Shown here: one piece after another, positions 52,193 to 61,335 of the stretch
How positions within the stretch are numbered: position 1 is the first letter of the stretch
Layout: every line of letters begins with the position of its first letter
Origin: Sphingomonas cannabina
GTDB taxonomy: Bacteria > Pseudomonadota > Alphaproteobacteria > Sphingomonadales > Sphingomonadaceae
NCBI RefSeq assembly: GCF_021391395.1
Contig: NZ_CP090059.1
Span: 806,001 to 870,000, forward strand
DNA: 64,000 bases
Reading direction: 5' to 3'
Position numbers and translations under genes: made by a program
The notes under the pieces: generated by a model
Databases searched by the model: none
The model's input: only the letters and a program-made list of their open reading frames with translations
What the model was told of the DNA's origin: nothing

Positions 52193-53592
52193 GCGGCGGC
52201 TCCGGCGAGAGAGTGGGCGGGGCGGGAATGGCGGCGCCAACGGGGGCGCTCGACCGACTTGAACGAGGCGTGGGCGACCGCGATCGCCGACAGGAAGATG
52301 ATCCAGACCTGCCGGTCCTTGTCGAAGAAGGAGGTCTCGAGCAGGTTCTGGTAGAGCACGAAGCTCCAGATCCCGAAGGCCGAGGACAGCAGCAGCACGT
52401 TGTTGCGCGTGGCGCCGGTCAGGAACCAATAGGCCGGCATCACCACGAACGAGAGCAGCAGCAGGATCAGGCCGATCGGGCCGGTGGTGACCAGGATCTC
52501 GAGGTAGCCGTTGTGCGAATGCGCGGTGAACAGGTGGAACTGCTGGTTGATGTACTGGCGCGAGGGGGAAAGCTCACCCACCTGCCAGAAGCCGCCGAAG
52601 CCGGCGCCCAAATAGGGGTGGTCGGCGAGATAATCGAAATCGACCTTCCAGATCGACACGCGTCCGGTGAAGGAGGTGGGATCGGCGAACAGCCGCTCGA
52701 TCGTCGGCTGGAAGGCGATGTACAGGCAGAGGAAGGCGACTCCCCCGGCGCCGACCAGCAGCAGCAGCACCGCGCGTTTCGAGATCGAACCGCTGAGCAG
52801 GCGATAGACCGAGCTCACCAGCAGGATGACGAAGCACAGCGCGGTCGACGTCTTGCTCTTGGTGCCGATCACGAACACCAGCGCCAGCACGCTCAGCACC
52901 GCGTAGTACCATTTGCGCGTCGAGAAGAAGGCATGGGCGCACACCACGAAGGTGAGCGCCATCACCGCGCCGGCGATGTTCTTGTGGAAGAAGAAGCCGC
53001 GCCACGCGCCGACCAGCGCCTTGTCGCTCTCGGTCGGCGGGTGGACCGCGTTGGGGGTGAGCGGCAGCGAGATCCAGCAGATGATGAGCGAGGCGATCAG
53101 CGCCGCGCGCAGCGTCTCGTAGAGCTTCTGCGGCCCCAGCAGCGCCAGCGACAGGAAGGTGATGTAGATCACGATCACCTGCTGCATCACGCGCTTGAAC
53201 GAGACGAACGGATCGACGCCCCAGGTGCACGACAACAGGAACCAGGCGAGCATCACCACCAAAGGCCAGAAGGTGAAGCGGTATTTGACCTCGTGCCGGC
53301 GGAACAGCTCGATGCCGGTGAGCAGCAGCGCGAAGCCGATGAAGAAGGCCTGCTTGAACCCGTCGGACCCGTCGCTGTTGTTGGCCGCCGCCACCAGCTG
53401 CTCCTGCGTGCGCGGCGAGAATGGCTGCTGGCCGATGAAGATCAGCATCAGGAAGACGAAATAGACGACCTGCGCGATCGGCAGCGTCACGCCTTCGCCG
53501 GCCGCGTTCGCCGCGGCGGCGGAGCGCGCGATCCGCGACGTAGGCGCCGTGTTCGCCGTCGAGCGACGATACCAGGTCGCGCGCAGGCTCAT
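52189..53592 (-). CDS. O-antigen ligase/Wzy-type polymerase
   Basis: 467 residues with about ten to twelve membrane helices and a Wzy_C (O-antigen ligase-like) domain. The large periplasmic loop contains FTGRVSIWKVDFDYLADHPYLGAGFGGFW and HSHNGYLEILVTTGPIG, the standard active region. In a locus with Wzx, Wzz and OPX, the polymerase role is favoured over ligase. It overlaps the flippase gene (ATGA). N-terminal about 35 residues are Ser/Ala-rich and cytoplasmic. Confidence 0.88.
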   Translation of the reverse strand: MSLRATWYRRSTANTAPTSRIARSAAAANAAGEGVTLPIAQVVYFVFLMLIFIGQQPFSPRTQEQLVAAANNSDGSDGFKQAFFIGFALLLTGIELFRRHEVKYRFTFWPLVVMLAWFLLSCTWGVDPFVSFKRVMQQVIVIYITFLSLALLGPQKLYETLRAALIASLIICWISLPLTPNAVHPPTESDKALVGAWRGFFFHKNIAGAVMALTFVVCAHAFFSTRKWYYAVLSVLALVFVIGTKSKTSTALCFVILLVSSVYRLLSGSISKRAVLLLLVGAGGVAFLCLYIAFQPTIERLFADPTSFTGRVSIWKVDFDYLADHPYLGAGFGGFWQVGELSPSRQYINQQFHLFTAHSHNGYLEILVTTGPIGLILLLLSFVVMPAYWFLTGATRNNVLLLSSAFGIWSFVLYQNLLETSFFDKDRQVWIIFLSAIAVAHASFKSVERPRWRRHSRPAHSLAGAAA

Positions 53593-54872
53593 CGGGCTGC
53601 CTCCGCCGCCGCCGGACGCAGGCGGCGCTCGAGCCGGAGGATGCCGAGCATCATCACCAGCTGCGACAGCACCACCCCCGCGACGGTGTAGACCGGCGGC
53701 ACGGTGAAGGTCAGTGCCAGCACGGCGGCGATGCCGACCAGGCAGCTGCGCACGCTGGTCGCGGCGAGCGGACGGAAGGCGCCGCGCGCCTGGGTCAGCA
53801 CGCTCATCGGCGACTGCAGGCATTGCACCAGCGTCAGCAGCGAGGAGAGCGCGGCGGCGATCGTCACCGTCGTCACCGACAGCGTGGGGCGGATCAGGAT
53901 GTGCGGGAAGAACCACAGGATCACCGCGGCGGTGATCGAGGTGGCGAGCCACACCAGCGCGAGCGCGGCCGTGAAGGCCTGCGAGGAGCGCCGCGCCGCC
54001 CGCTCGTCGCCATGCGCGACCGCGCGCGCCATGCGCGGCCGTTCGAGCTGGGTGAGCGCGGTGATGCAGACGTTGACCGGACGGAAGAACAGCGCGCCGA
54101 CCGCGATCGGCGCGAAGGCGGCCGGGCCGGCGAGCGCCGTCACCGCATAGCTGTGGGCGTTGGAGGTCGCCTCGGTGGTGATCACGCCGATCAGCGTCCA
54201 GGCCGACTGGCGCTTCCACACCTCGCGATAGTCGCCGAAGGCGCGGACGAGGCCGAGCGGGCGGTGGCGGGCGAGGAAGCGCAGGCCGAACGGCGCCAGC
54301 CCGACGAGGCCGGCCGTCGCCAGCACCGCGCCGAACAGCTCGAGCCGCGGACCGAAGGCGAGCGTCCCGGCGACGCCGGCGGTGACCAGCCCGGCATAGA
54401 CGAAGTCGGAGAAGGCGGCGGTCGCCGGCCGGTGATGGGCATAGGAGGTGGCGCGGCCGAACCAGCGCAACAGCGAGACGACACCCGCCGCCCCGAACGC
54501 GGCGGCGGCGAGTGGCCCCGCCATCACCCAGCCGATGCCGGCGCAGATCAGCCCCTGCGCCAGCGACAGCAGCAGGTTGAGCGGGAAGAAGAAGCCATGA
54601 TCGCCTTCCTCCTCCGACCGCTGGTTGACCGCGATCGCATAGGGCGTCGAGACCAGCGCGTTGGAGAGGCCGTAGCCGAGCTGGATGATCACCAGCAGGA
54701 AGGCGAGCGTGCCCACCTCGGTCGCCGACAGCCGGCGCACCGAGACGAGCTGGACGAGCAAATGGCTCGCCGAGACGAAGGCCGAGGACATGCTCGCCAG
54801 CCCGAACCGCGCCAGCGTCGCGCGCAGCGGCGTCTTGGTCGGGGGGCTGGCGATGGCCTGGGCCTCAGCCAT
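53589..54872 (-). CDS. Wzx-like polysaccharide flippase
   Basis: 427 residues with about twelve membrane helices of the polysaccharide biosynthesis/MOP superfamily. RLSATEVGTLAFLLVIIQLGYGLSNA-like N-terminal helices are typical. It should flip the completed lipid-linked repeat unit outward for the polymerase. Its ATG lies inside the stop region of the WecG-type gene with an 8-nt overlap. Confidence 0.85.
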   Translation of the reverse strand: MAEAQAIASPPTKTPLRATLARFGLASMSSAFVSASHLLVQLVSVRRLSATEVGTLAFLLVIIQLGYGLSNALVSTPYAIAVNQRSEEEGDHGFFFPLNLLLSLAQGLICAGIGWVMAGPLAAAAFGAAGVVSLLRWFGRATSYAHHRPATAAFSDFVYAGLVTAGVAGTLAFGPRLELFGAVLATAGLVGLAPFGLRFLARHRPLGLVRAFGDYREVWKRQSAWTLIGVITTEATSNAHSYAVTALAGPAAFAPIAVGALFFRPVNVCITALTQLERPRMARAVAHGDERAARRSSQAFTAALALVWLATSITAAVILWFFPHILIRPTLSVTTVTIAAALSSLLTLVQCLQSPMSVLTQARGAFRPLAATSVRSCLVGIAAVLALTFTVPPVYTVAGVVLSQLVMMLGILRLERRLRPAAAEAAR

Positions 54873-55680
54873 GGCGATGCTTCCAGATCAGCCACAGCGC
54901 ATGGGGATTGGTGGTGAGATAGCGCCAGGCGAGGTGGCGCGGGTTGGTCGCCATGCGATGGAGCCATTCGAGCCCCGCGTCCTGCATCCACTGCGGCGCG
55001 CGCGGATAGTCGCCGGTGATGTAGTTGAACAGGCCGCCGCAGGTGACGACCCAGCCGGCGCGCAGGCGCTTCTTGTTGCGCACGCAGAACGCCTGCTCGC
55101 GCGGCTTGCCGGTGCCGACCCACAGCACGTCGGGCGCGGCCTCGTTGATCGCCTCGATCACGTCGGCCTCTTCCTTGGGCTTCCAGTAGCCGTTGCGGCG
55201 GCCGGCGAGCTCGAGGCCCGGCGTCGTCGCGGTGATGCGCTCGGCGCAGGCGGCGTTCACCTCCTCGGTGCCGCCGAGCAAGAAGTAGCGGACCTTATGC
55301 GCCGCGGCACCGGGCAGGCTGTCGATGAACATGTCGGTGGTGCTCGACCGGTCGGCGATCGGCGCGGGCGCGAACCAGCGGGAGGCGGCGACGATCACCT
55401 GCCCGTCGGCATGGATGAGGTCCGCCTTGGCGAGATCGGCGCGAAAGGCGGGGTCGCTGTCGTTGAGCGACAGCCCATGGCCGTTGCAGTCGAACACCAG
55501 CAGCGGCGGCATCCCTGCGCCGATGCGGCGCGGCGCCTCCCGCAGCATCCGGTCGATCAGCGCCTGAAGCGACAGCGTCGACACCGGCACGCCGCCGATG
55601 TTGACCGTCTCATGTTGATCTCCGCCGGTTTCGCCACCCCCGTGGCGAGCCCAGTCGAGCGGCGTCGCATATCCCTGCAT
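54865..55680 (-). CDS. WecG/TagA/CpsF-family glycosyltransferase (GT26)
   Basis: 271 residues. The family motifs are VFDCNGHGLSL, LIHADGQVIVAASR (with Asp), FLLGGTEEV, VLWVGTGKPREQAF, and the C-terminal GLEWLHRMATNPRHLAWRY. GumM- and WecG-type enzymes add a sugar acid or mannosaminuronate to a lipid-linked intermediate. ATG 55680 has GGGAG about nine bases upstream; a GTG at 55689 is less likely. A 37-nt space follows the kinase-like gene, one of only two real gaps in the operon. Confidence 0.9.
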   Translation of the reverse strand: MQGYATPLDWARHGGGETGGDQHETVNIGGVPVSTLSLQALIDRMLREAPRRIGAGMPPLLVFDCNGHGLSLNDSDPAFRADLAKADLIHADGQVIVAASRWFAPAPIADRSSTTDMFIDSLPGAAAHKVRYFLLGGTEEVNAACAERITATTPGLELAGRRNGYWKPKEEADVIEAINEAAPDVLWVGTGKPREQAFCVRNKKRLRAGWVVTCGGLFNYITGDYPRAPQWMQDAGLEWLHRMATNPRHLAWRYLTTNPHALWLIWKHRHG

Positions 55681-55717
55681 CGGGCCCACTCCCTCTTGCC
55701 GTGAACGTGAAAGGCGG

Positions 55718-56473
55718 TCAGCTCATCACCGAGCCGGCGATCGGCACGCGGTGGCGGTCGAGGTCGTCGATCGCGCGCCGGATCTCCGACAGCGGCGTCA
55801 CCCCGCGCCGGGCGACGAGCACCACCGCGTCGAACTTCTCGAGGATGTTGCCGAACGCGGTCGTGCCGCGCGGCCGCTCGGCGAGATAGACGAGCAGGTT
55901 GGCCGCGGGCAGGTTCCAGCGGTCCGCCACCTCGGCGAAGGCGCCGCGCTCGACCAATGTGGCGTTGCCGCTCGCCGCCTGGCCGGCCGACATCAGCCAC
56001 AGCCGCTCGATCGCGGTCGGCATCAGCGGCAGCCGCAGCGCCATGCCGGCGAGCTGCTCGGCGAGGCCGATCTGGTTGGGGAGCCTCAGCAGCCGGTCGA
56101 GCGACGGGCGCTCGATATCGGCGTCGACCAGCATGGTCGGCCCGTCCATCTGCGCCATCACCGTGGCGAGGTTGGCGGTGAGGATCGGCGCTTCGTCGCC
56201 GCCCTGGAGCGAGAGCAGCGCGAGCTTCAGCCGGCCGTCGATCCCGCCCGATTCGCGCGCGGTGGCGAGCAGTTTCGCGCGCACCTTGCGGACCTTGGCG
56301 ACATAGGGATCGCCGGGATCGAAGGCGGCGGTGAGCAGCGGATCGACGCGCGTGTCGCCATGCTCCAGCAGCGGCAGGATGGCGGAGCCGGCGGCTTCGT
56401 CCCCGGTCGCGGGGGGCGGGGGCGCCCTTTCGGTGATCAGCGGGCTGGCGCCCGCGGTGGAACGCAGTCTCAT
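55718..56473 (-). CDS. CpsD/Wzc-like P-loop protein with degenerate Walker A
   Basis: 251 residues related to bacterial tyrosine kinases and their partners. The Walker A-prime strand is intact as MLVDADIERPSLDRLL (residues 114-129), and a later NLLVYLAERPRG and FDAVVLVARRGVTPLSEIRR fit the fold. At the phosphate-loop position, 88-98, the sequence reads SLQGGDEAPIL, with no GKS/T. There is no tyrosine cluster at the C-terminus. It is therefore probably not an active kinase and may be a structural or regulatory partner of the Wzz protein, whose gene it overlaps. Confidence 0.8.
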   Translation of the reverse strand: MRLRSTAGASPLITERAPPPPATGDEAAGSAILPLLEHGDTRVDPLLTAAFDPGDPYVAKVRKVRAKLLATARESGGIDGRLKLALLSLQGGDEAPILTANLATVMAQMDGPTMLVDADIERPSLDRLLRLPNQIGLAEQLAGMALRLPLMPTAIERLWLMSAGQAASGNATLVERGAFAEVADRWNLPAANLLVYLAERPRGTTAFGNILEKFDAVVLVARRGVTPLSEIRRAIDDLDRHRVPIAGSVMS

Positions 56474-57831
56474 GCAGCCTCCTGTCGGGGAACGAACCAG
56501 CCCTCGGGCGAGCTGGCCTTGGGGGAGAGATCGGTGATGACCTCGACCTCGGTCGCGGCGGCGAGGCCGCCCGCGGTGCGGACGCGCGGGCGCAGGATCT
56601 CGCTCAGCACGATCGCGGCGACGCCGGCGAGCATCCCGAGCGCGAGGCCCGCGATCAGGAACAACGGTATGTTCGGCCGCGCCGGGAGCAGCGGCACCGT
56701 CGCCTCGTCGAGCATGGTCGCGTTGGGCTGCGAGATCTGGCTCTTGAGCGCCGCCTCGTTGAAGCGCTGGCGGACGGTGTCGTAGGTCTGGCGCGCCGCC
56801 TCGACGTCGCGCTGCATGACCATCAGCTGGTCCTGCACGCCCGACATGCGGATCATGCGATCCTCCTGTGCCGCCATCTCCGCGCGCAGCTCGGCCTCGC
56901 GCCGGCTGGCGGCGGAGCTGTTCGCGGTCATCGCCGTCGCCTGATTGGCGCGGGCGGCGCTGAGACGCTGCTGCAGCTCGGCGAGCTCGGCCTTGGCGGC
57001 GACCATCTGCGGATGGTTGGGACCCAGCGTTTTGGCGAGCTGGGCGACCTTCGCCGAGGAGGTGGCGACCGCCTCCTCGATGTTCTGCACGACCAGCGCG
57101 GTCTGGACGTCGGACACGCCGCCCGATCCGGACTTGGAGTGGGCTTGAGCGGCGTCGGCCTGGGCCTGGGTGAGGTAGGCGGAGAGGTTCTTGAGCTTCT
57201 CCGCCTCCAGATCCATGCGGTTGACGCCGATGATGTCGTGCGCGCGCTGGAAGTCGGAGAGCCGCTTCTGCGCCAGCTCGTAGCGGCGGCGCACGTCGGC
57301 GGTGCGCGCCTCGAACCATTCGGCGAGACCCTTGGCCGCGGCGGCGCGCAGGCCGACCTGCTCGCGCATGTAGATCCGGGCGGCGAGGTTGGCGACGCGG
57401 GCGGCGACCTGCGGATCGGGGTCGAGGAACTGGATCTGCAGCACGTTGCTCTGCCGCCCGGTGGTGACGTTGAGCCCGGCGCGCACCCGCGCGGCGGCCT
57501 GCTGCAGCCGCGCGTCGGGGGGCAGGTCGGCGGGCGTCGCATCGACGAAGCCGGCGCGCTGCGCGACCTCGTTGGTCACCTTGGCGCTGCGGATGAGATC
57601 GACCTGGGTCGCCAGGATCGAATCGACCTCGACCCGGGCGCCCGGCTGCTGCTCATTGTCGGTCGGATCGGTCTGCGACAGATCGAGCAGCAGCGACGAG
57701 CTGCCGAGATATTGCCGCGGCATCACGAAGGTGATGGCCGCGACCACCAGGAACACCGCGAGCGCGATCGCCGCGACCAGCTTCCACCGCGCCTTCAGCG
57801 CTTCGACGAGATCGGCTGCCCTGACGGTCAT
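56470..57831 (-). CDS. Polysaccharide chain-length determinant (Wzz/GNVR type)
   Basis: 453 residues. Two membrane helices (about 18-36 and 393-415) bracket a long periplasmic coiled-coil region, including LAEWFEARTADVRRRYELAQ and long Ala/Gln/Glu-rich helices with a GNVR-like MVMQRDVEAARQTYDTVRQRF motif. It resembles GelC/EpsF-type PCP-2 proteins that work with OPX proteins. The cytoplasmic C-terminus ends in EVITDLSPKASSPEGW. It overlaps both neighbouring genes. Confidence 0.9.
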   Translation of the reverse strand: MTVRAADLVEALKARWKLVAAIALAVFLVVAAITFVMPRQYLGSSSLLLDLSQTDPTDNEQQPGARVEVDSILATQVDLIRSAKVTNEVAQRAGFVDATPADLPPDARLQQAAARVRAGLNVTTGRQSNVLQIQFLDPDPQVAARVANLAARIYMREQVGLRAAAAKGLAEWFEARTADVRRRYELAQKRLSDFQRAHDIIGVNRMDLEAEKLKNLSAYLTQAQADAAQAHSKSGSGGVSDVQTALVVQNIEEAVATSSAKVAQLAKTLGPNHPQMVAAKAELAELQQRLSAARANQATAMTANSSAASRREAELRAEMAAQEDRMIRMSGVQDQLMVMQRDVEAARQTYDTVRQRFNEAALKSQISQPNATMLDEATVPLLPARPNIPLFLIAGLALGMLAGVAAIVLSEILRPRVRTAGGLAAATEVEVITDLSPKASSPEGWFVPRQEAA

Positions 57832-59156
57832 AGCCCTGCCACTCCCTGCAGAAGCTCGCGCGCCCGGTTGCTGTCGCTCGTATGAGCGGGCGTGGCGGTC
57901 ATCCGACCGGTGCCGTTCGCCATCAGCACGAGGAATTGGGGCGCGAGCGAATCTTCGAACTGGAACTCGCCGGTGACCGGCGTATCGCGCAGCGCCGGCC
58001 CGATCAGGCCGATTGCGCGGTCAATCGACTCCGGCCGGCTCAGTTGATCGCCGAACAGGTCGGCGGCAGCCGCGGTCATCCGCTCGAACGTGAGCGCGGG
58101 CGAGTGCGCCGCCAGTACGCCGGCGAGCGCGACCACGCCGCGCAGCGGGCCTGCCTCGGCCAGCGCGCGCTCGAACAGCGCGTGCGGGCCGGGGGTGAGC
58201 TCGCTCCATTCGGCGACCGCATCGGTGAGGCCGCGGCGCGCGTCGGCGAGCGTGACCACCTCATGGTCGGCCGCCTCGGCGATCAGCGCTGCGTGCATCC
58301 CGAACAGCCGGGCGTGATAGGGCGAGCCGATCGCGGCCGAGGCGATCGTCTGCGTCGCCTGCTCCTCGAAGGCGATCCCGGCCTGCTTGGCGCACAGTTC
58401 GAGCAGTGCGGCGAGGTCGTCGCGCTCGATCGGCGGGGTCGGCTGGGCATAGAGATGGCGGCGCAGCGACGGATGCGCGGCGATCAGCCCGTCGACGTTG
58501 GCGGCGATGCCGACCAGCACGACCTGCACCGGCGCCTGGATGTCGGAGAGCAGCTTGAGCAGCGCGGCGACGTCCTGCTTGGTGCGCTCCGACGAGACGC
58601 GATCGAACTCGTCGATGATCAGCACCGCGCGCTGCGACAGGTTCTGGACGAACAGATTGCCGAGCTGCTGCACGTCGAGCGGCGCCTGGGTGGCGGCATT
58701 CCCGCGCAGCGGCAGCTCGGCGAGGAAGGGGCGGAACAGCGCGTCGACGTCGGCATCGGCGTTGGCCGAGCCGTAGAGCGCGACGCACCCCGCCTCGTCG
58801 GCGAGGTCGCCGAACACGCGCGCGAGCGAGGTCTTGCCCGACCCGCGCGCGCCGAAGATCAGCGCGTGCTTGTGCTGGTTGACGACCGCGTCGACCAGCC
58901 GCGCCAGCTCGCGCTGCCGGCCGGCGAGGCCGTGGCGGTCGGTGACCGGCACCGCCGTGTTGAACGCCGTGAACACCGCGTTGCGGCGGTAGGCAATCTT
59001 CGGCGCCGCCGGCTCGGTCGCCATCGACAGCCGGGGCTCGGGCGCCTCCGGCAGCGGCAGCGGGGGAAAATCGACGGCCTCGGGGATGCGGCGGCCGCTG
59101 TCCGCGCCGCCCGCCAATGCCCGAAGCCACCGTTGCAATCGCTTGCTCCAGCTCAT
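57828..59156 (-). CDS. AAA/ORC-ExeA-like ATPase in the exopolysaccharide operon
   Basis: 442 residues. A Pro-rich N-terminal tail (to about 65) leads to an AAA module with Walker A GARGSGKT at 102-109, Walker B VLIIDEFD at 178-185, and a sensor-like LVGIAANV. A C-terminal helical domain (about 300-400, ALFERALAEAG, FEFED-like FQFEDSLAPQFL) resembles the winged region of ORC/Cdc6-like proteins. The family is reminiscent of ATPases associated with exosortase-type exopolysaccharide loci, but no exosortase is here. It is probably an assembly or regulatory factor of the export complex. Start and stop overlap or abut neighbours. Confidence 0.82.
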   Translation of the reverse strand: MSWSKRLQRWLRALAGGADSGRRIPEAVDFPPLPLPEAPEPRLSMATEPAAPKIAYRRNAVFTAFNTAVPVTDRHGLAGRQRELARLVDAVVNQHKHALIFGARGSGKTSLARVFGDLADEAGCVALYGSANADADVDALFRPFLAELPLRGNAATQAPLDVQQLGNLFVQNLSQRAVLIIDEFDRVSSERTKQDVAALLKLLSDIQAPVQVVLVGIAANVDGLIAAHPSLRRHLYAQPTPPIERDDLAALLELCAKQAGIAFEEQATQTIASAAIGSPYHARLFGMHAALIAEAADHEVVTLADARRGLTDAVAEWSELTPGPHALFERALAEAGPLRGVVALAGVLAAHSPALTFERMTAAAADLFGDQLSRPESIDRAIGLIGPALRDTPVTGEFQFEDSLAPQFLVLMANGTGRMTATPAHTSDSNRARELLQGVAGL

Positions 59157-59199
59157 GCTCGCATCTCCAAATCAGCGCCGGTGCGGCGCCGGAACGTCG

Positions 59200-60096
59200 T
59201 CAGAACAGCTTTTCGCGAATGATCAGGACGTCCTCTGGCTGCACCGGGTCGTCGAGGCTGATGTCCTCGATCTCCTTCCCGGCGCGGCGCACCTTGATGC
59301 GGCGGGTCGAGCCCGCGAGAGTCGGGCCGCCGGCCAATGCCAGCGCCTGGCGGAAGGTCTGGCCGGGCACGTAGTTGAACGCGCCGGCCTGCTGGACCTG
59401 GCCGTAGACGTAGACCTTCTCCGCCGGCGGCACGAACAGGATGTCGCCGGGCTTCAGCGTGCGGCCGGCGCCCGCGCTCATGTCGGCGAGCGAGATGCGC
59501 ACCGGGCCGCTGCCGTCCGCCGGGGTCAGGATCACCGCATTGGCGCCGGTGGCGTTGGCACCGCCGGCCTTCGCCAGCATCGCGGCGACGCTGTAGGAGC
59601 GGTCGAGCGGATAGTTGCCCGCCTGCGGCACGTTGCCGAGCACGGTCACGAAGTTGCTGACGAACTGCGAGACCTCGACCGCGACCTGCGGATTGTTGAG
59701 ATAGCCGCCCTGGCTGTAGCCGGCCGAGATCGCCTCGGCGAGCTGCACCGTGGTCTTGCCCGCCGCGGGGATCGAACCGAGCATCGCCAGGCGCACGGTG
59801 CCGTCCGCCTTGACGCGGGTGGTGACCGACAGGTCGGGCTGGCCGTAGATGCTGATCTTGAGCTCGTCGTCGGGGCCGAGCTTGTAGCCGGGGCCCGCCG
59901 CGGCGGTAGGCGCGGGCGGAGTGGTGGCGGCAGCGGCGGGCGCCGCTGCCTGCGTCGCCTGCGCAGGGGCCTGGGCGACCTCGGCGGGCGCCTGGGCGGC
60001 GGGCGTCTGCGCTACTGCCGGGGCGGCAGCGGCCAGAATCGCGATGGAGGCCATGCAGTGCACGAGCTTGGCCTCCGACCAGGACAATATCCTCAT
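59200..60096 (-). CDS. Polysaccharide export protein (OPX/Wza family)
   Basis: 298 residues. A signal peptide (SIAILAAAAPAVAQ) is followed by an unusual Ala/Pro/Thr/Gln-rich stretch (28-67), then a Poly_export domain with YKLGPDDELKISIYGQPDLS and VRLAMLGSIPAAGKT, and SLBB-type domains with VTVLGNVPQAGNYPL and VYVYGQVQQAGAFNYVPG. These proteins form the outer-membrane or periplasmic channel for polymer. There is no lipobox, unlike Wza. It follows the beta-barrel gene after three bases. Confidence 0.92.
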   Translation of the reverse strand: MRILSWSEAKLVHCMASIAILAAAAPAVAQTPAAQAPAEVAQAPAQATQAAAPAAAATTPPAPTAAAGPGYKLGPDDELKISIYGQPDLSVTTRVKADGTVRLAMLGSIPAAGKTTVQLAEAISAGYSQGGYLNNPQVAVEVSQFVSNFVTVLGNVPQAGNYPLDRSYSVAAMLAKAGGANATGANAVILTPADGSGPVRISLADMSAGAGRTLKPGDILFVPPAEKVYVYGQVQQAGAFNYVPGQTFRQALALAGGPTLAGSTRRIKVRRAGKEIEDISLDDPVQPEDVLIIREKLF

Positions 60097-60099
60097 CGT

Positions 60100-61302
60100 T
60101 CAAGACCTCATCGTTATGCCGAGCGTCACGCGGGTGGCGCCGTAGTTGGAAACATCGCTGTTGGTTTCGCGATCGAAGCGGGAGACTCCTCCCTCGAGCG
60201 AGAAGCGGTCGTTGAGCTTGCGGCGGAGGACGATGCCGTACTGCTTGACCTGGTCGCGGGTGTAGCTGAACGGGCGGATCGCCGCGTCCTGGCGGAAGTC
60301 GCGCCGCGCGAACTCGCCATAGGCGCCGATCGAGGTCAGCTCGCTGAGGCTGACGTCGGCCTGCAGGCGGAAGGCGGTGCGGATGGCGAAGCCGGTCGCG
60401 ATCAGGCTGTCGTTGACGATCGTCCGCTCGTTAGTCGCGGTGATCTTGACGCGCGGGATCGCGGTGGTGGCGACGCTGAGATCCCAGGCGAGACCCTTGT
60501 ATTCGCCCACCGCGGCCGAAGTGCTGTCGACGTGCATGTAGCGCACGTCGGTCTTGATCTCGGTCAGCGGCGACACCGACCGTTCGAAGGACACGCCGAC
60601 CGCGTCGCTGCGGTTCTCGAGCCCGAGTCCCGGCCGATTGGCGGTGACGTGCTCGTAATAAGCGGTGATCGACCCCAGGCTCGGGCGATCGTAGCCGATG
60701 CCGCCGCGATAGCGGTTGCTGGTCTGGTCGGCATATTCGAAGCCATCGCCGTTGCGCGTCGTGTCGCGCTGCCAGGCGACCACCGGATAGAGGCCGGGCC
60801 GCTTGCAGTCGGCGGACACCCCCAGCGTCGAGAATTTCTGAAGGTTCTCGGTCGCGGAGTTGAGGTCGCCATAGTCGGCGCGCTGCTGGCGATAATTGGC
60901 GAGCGGGCTGATCGCGCAGGTGCCGGCGACCAGGAAGCGGCCGCTCCCCTCGATCTCGAACCGCGGCTTGCTGCGCCCGCCGTTCGAGGTGAACCAGTCG
61001 TAGCCGGCGAGGCCGCGCAGCGTCAGCCGGCGGATGCCGTTGTCGCGATCGTAGGTGACCTGGACGGTGGGCGTGACGATGATATCGTCGGTCGGATCGG
61101 TGGTGCGATCGTCGACGCGATAGATGTTGTCGTCATAGGCCGCCTCCAGCGACGCCTCGATCTGCAGAGGCGGTTTGGGGACGGGCTTGGCGCCGTTGGC
61201 CTGGATAGTGTCCTGAACCTGTGGATCGGTCTGGGCATAGGCTGGCGACGCCAGCCCGGCGCCGAACGCCAGACCGACGGCGAGCAGCGCCGATTGCTGC
61301 AA
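60100..61302 (-). CDS. Outer-membrane beta-barrel of the exopolysaccharide system (BBP2_2-like)
   Basis: About 400 residues. A signal peptide (LQQSALLAVGLAFGAGLASPAYA) precedes a repetitive beta-strand protein with alternating aromatic residues (IEASLEAAYDDNIYRVD; RRLTLRGLAGYDWF; YGIVLRRKLNDRFSLEGGVSRF). Such barrels accompany OPX proteins in sphingomonad and XrtA-type loci. TTG at 61302 is chosen because it begins the signal peptide and leaves a 22-bp palindrome in the leader. A GTG at 61392 with GAGG upstream is possible and would add 30 polar residues before the signal. Confidence 0.8.
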   Translation of the reverse strand: MQQSALLAVGLAFGAGLASPAYAQTDPQVQDTIQANGAKPVPKPPLQIEASLEAAYDDNIYRVDDRTTDPTDDIIVTPTVQVTYDRDNGIRRLTLRGLAGYDWFTSNGGRSKPRFEIEGSGRFLVAGTCAISPLANYRQQRADYGDLNSATENLQKFSTLGVSADCKRPGLYPVVAWQRDTTRNGDGFEYADQTSNRYRGGIGYDRPSLGSITAYYEHVTANRPGLGLENRSDAVGVSFERSVSPLTEIKTDVRYMHVDSTSAAVGEYKGLAWDLSVATTAIPRVKITATNERTIVNDSLIATGFAIRTAFRLQADVSLSELTSIGAYGEFARRDFRQDAAIRPFSYTRDQVKQYGIVLRRKLNDRFSLEGGVSRFDRETNSDVSNYGATRVTLGITMRS

Positions 61303-61335
61303 CGCAGCAACGACACAGGGCCGAGTCCTTTCGTT

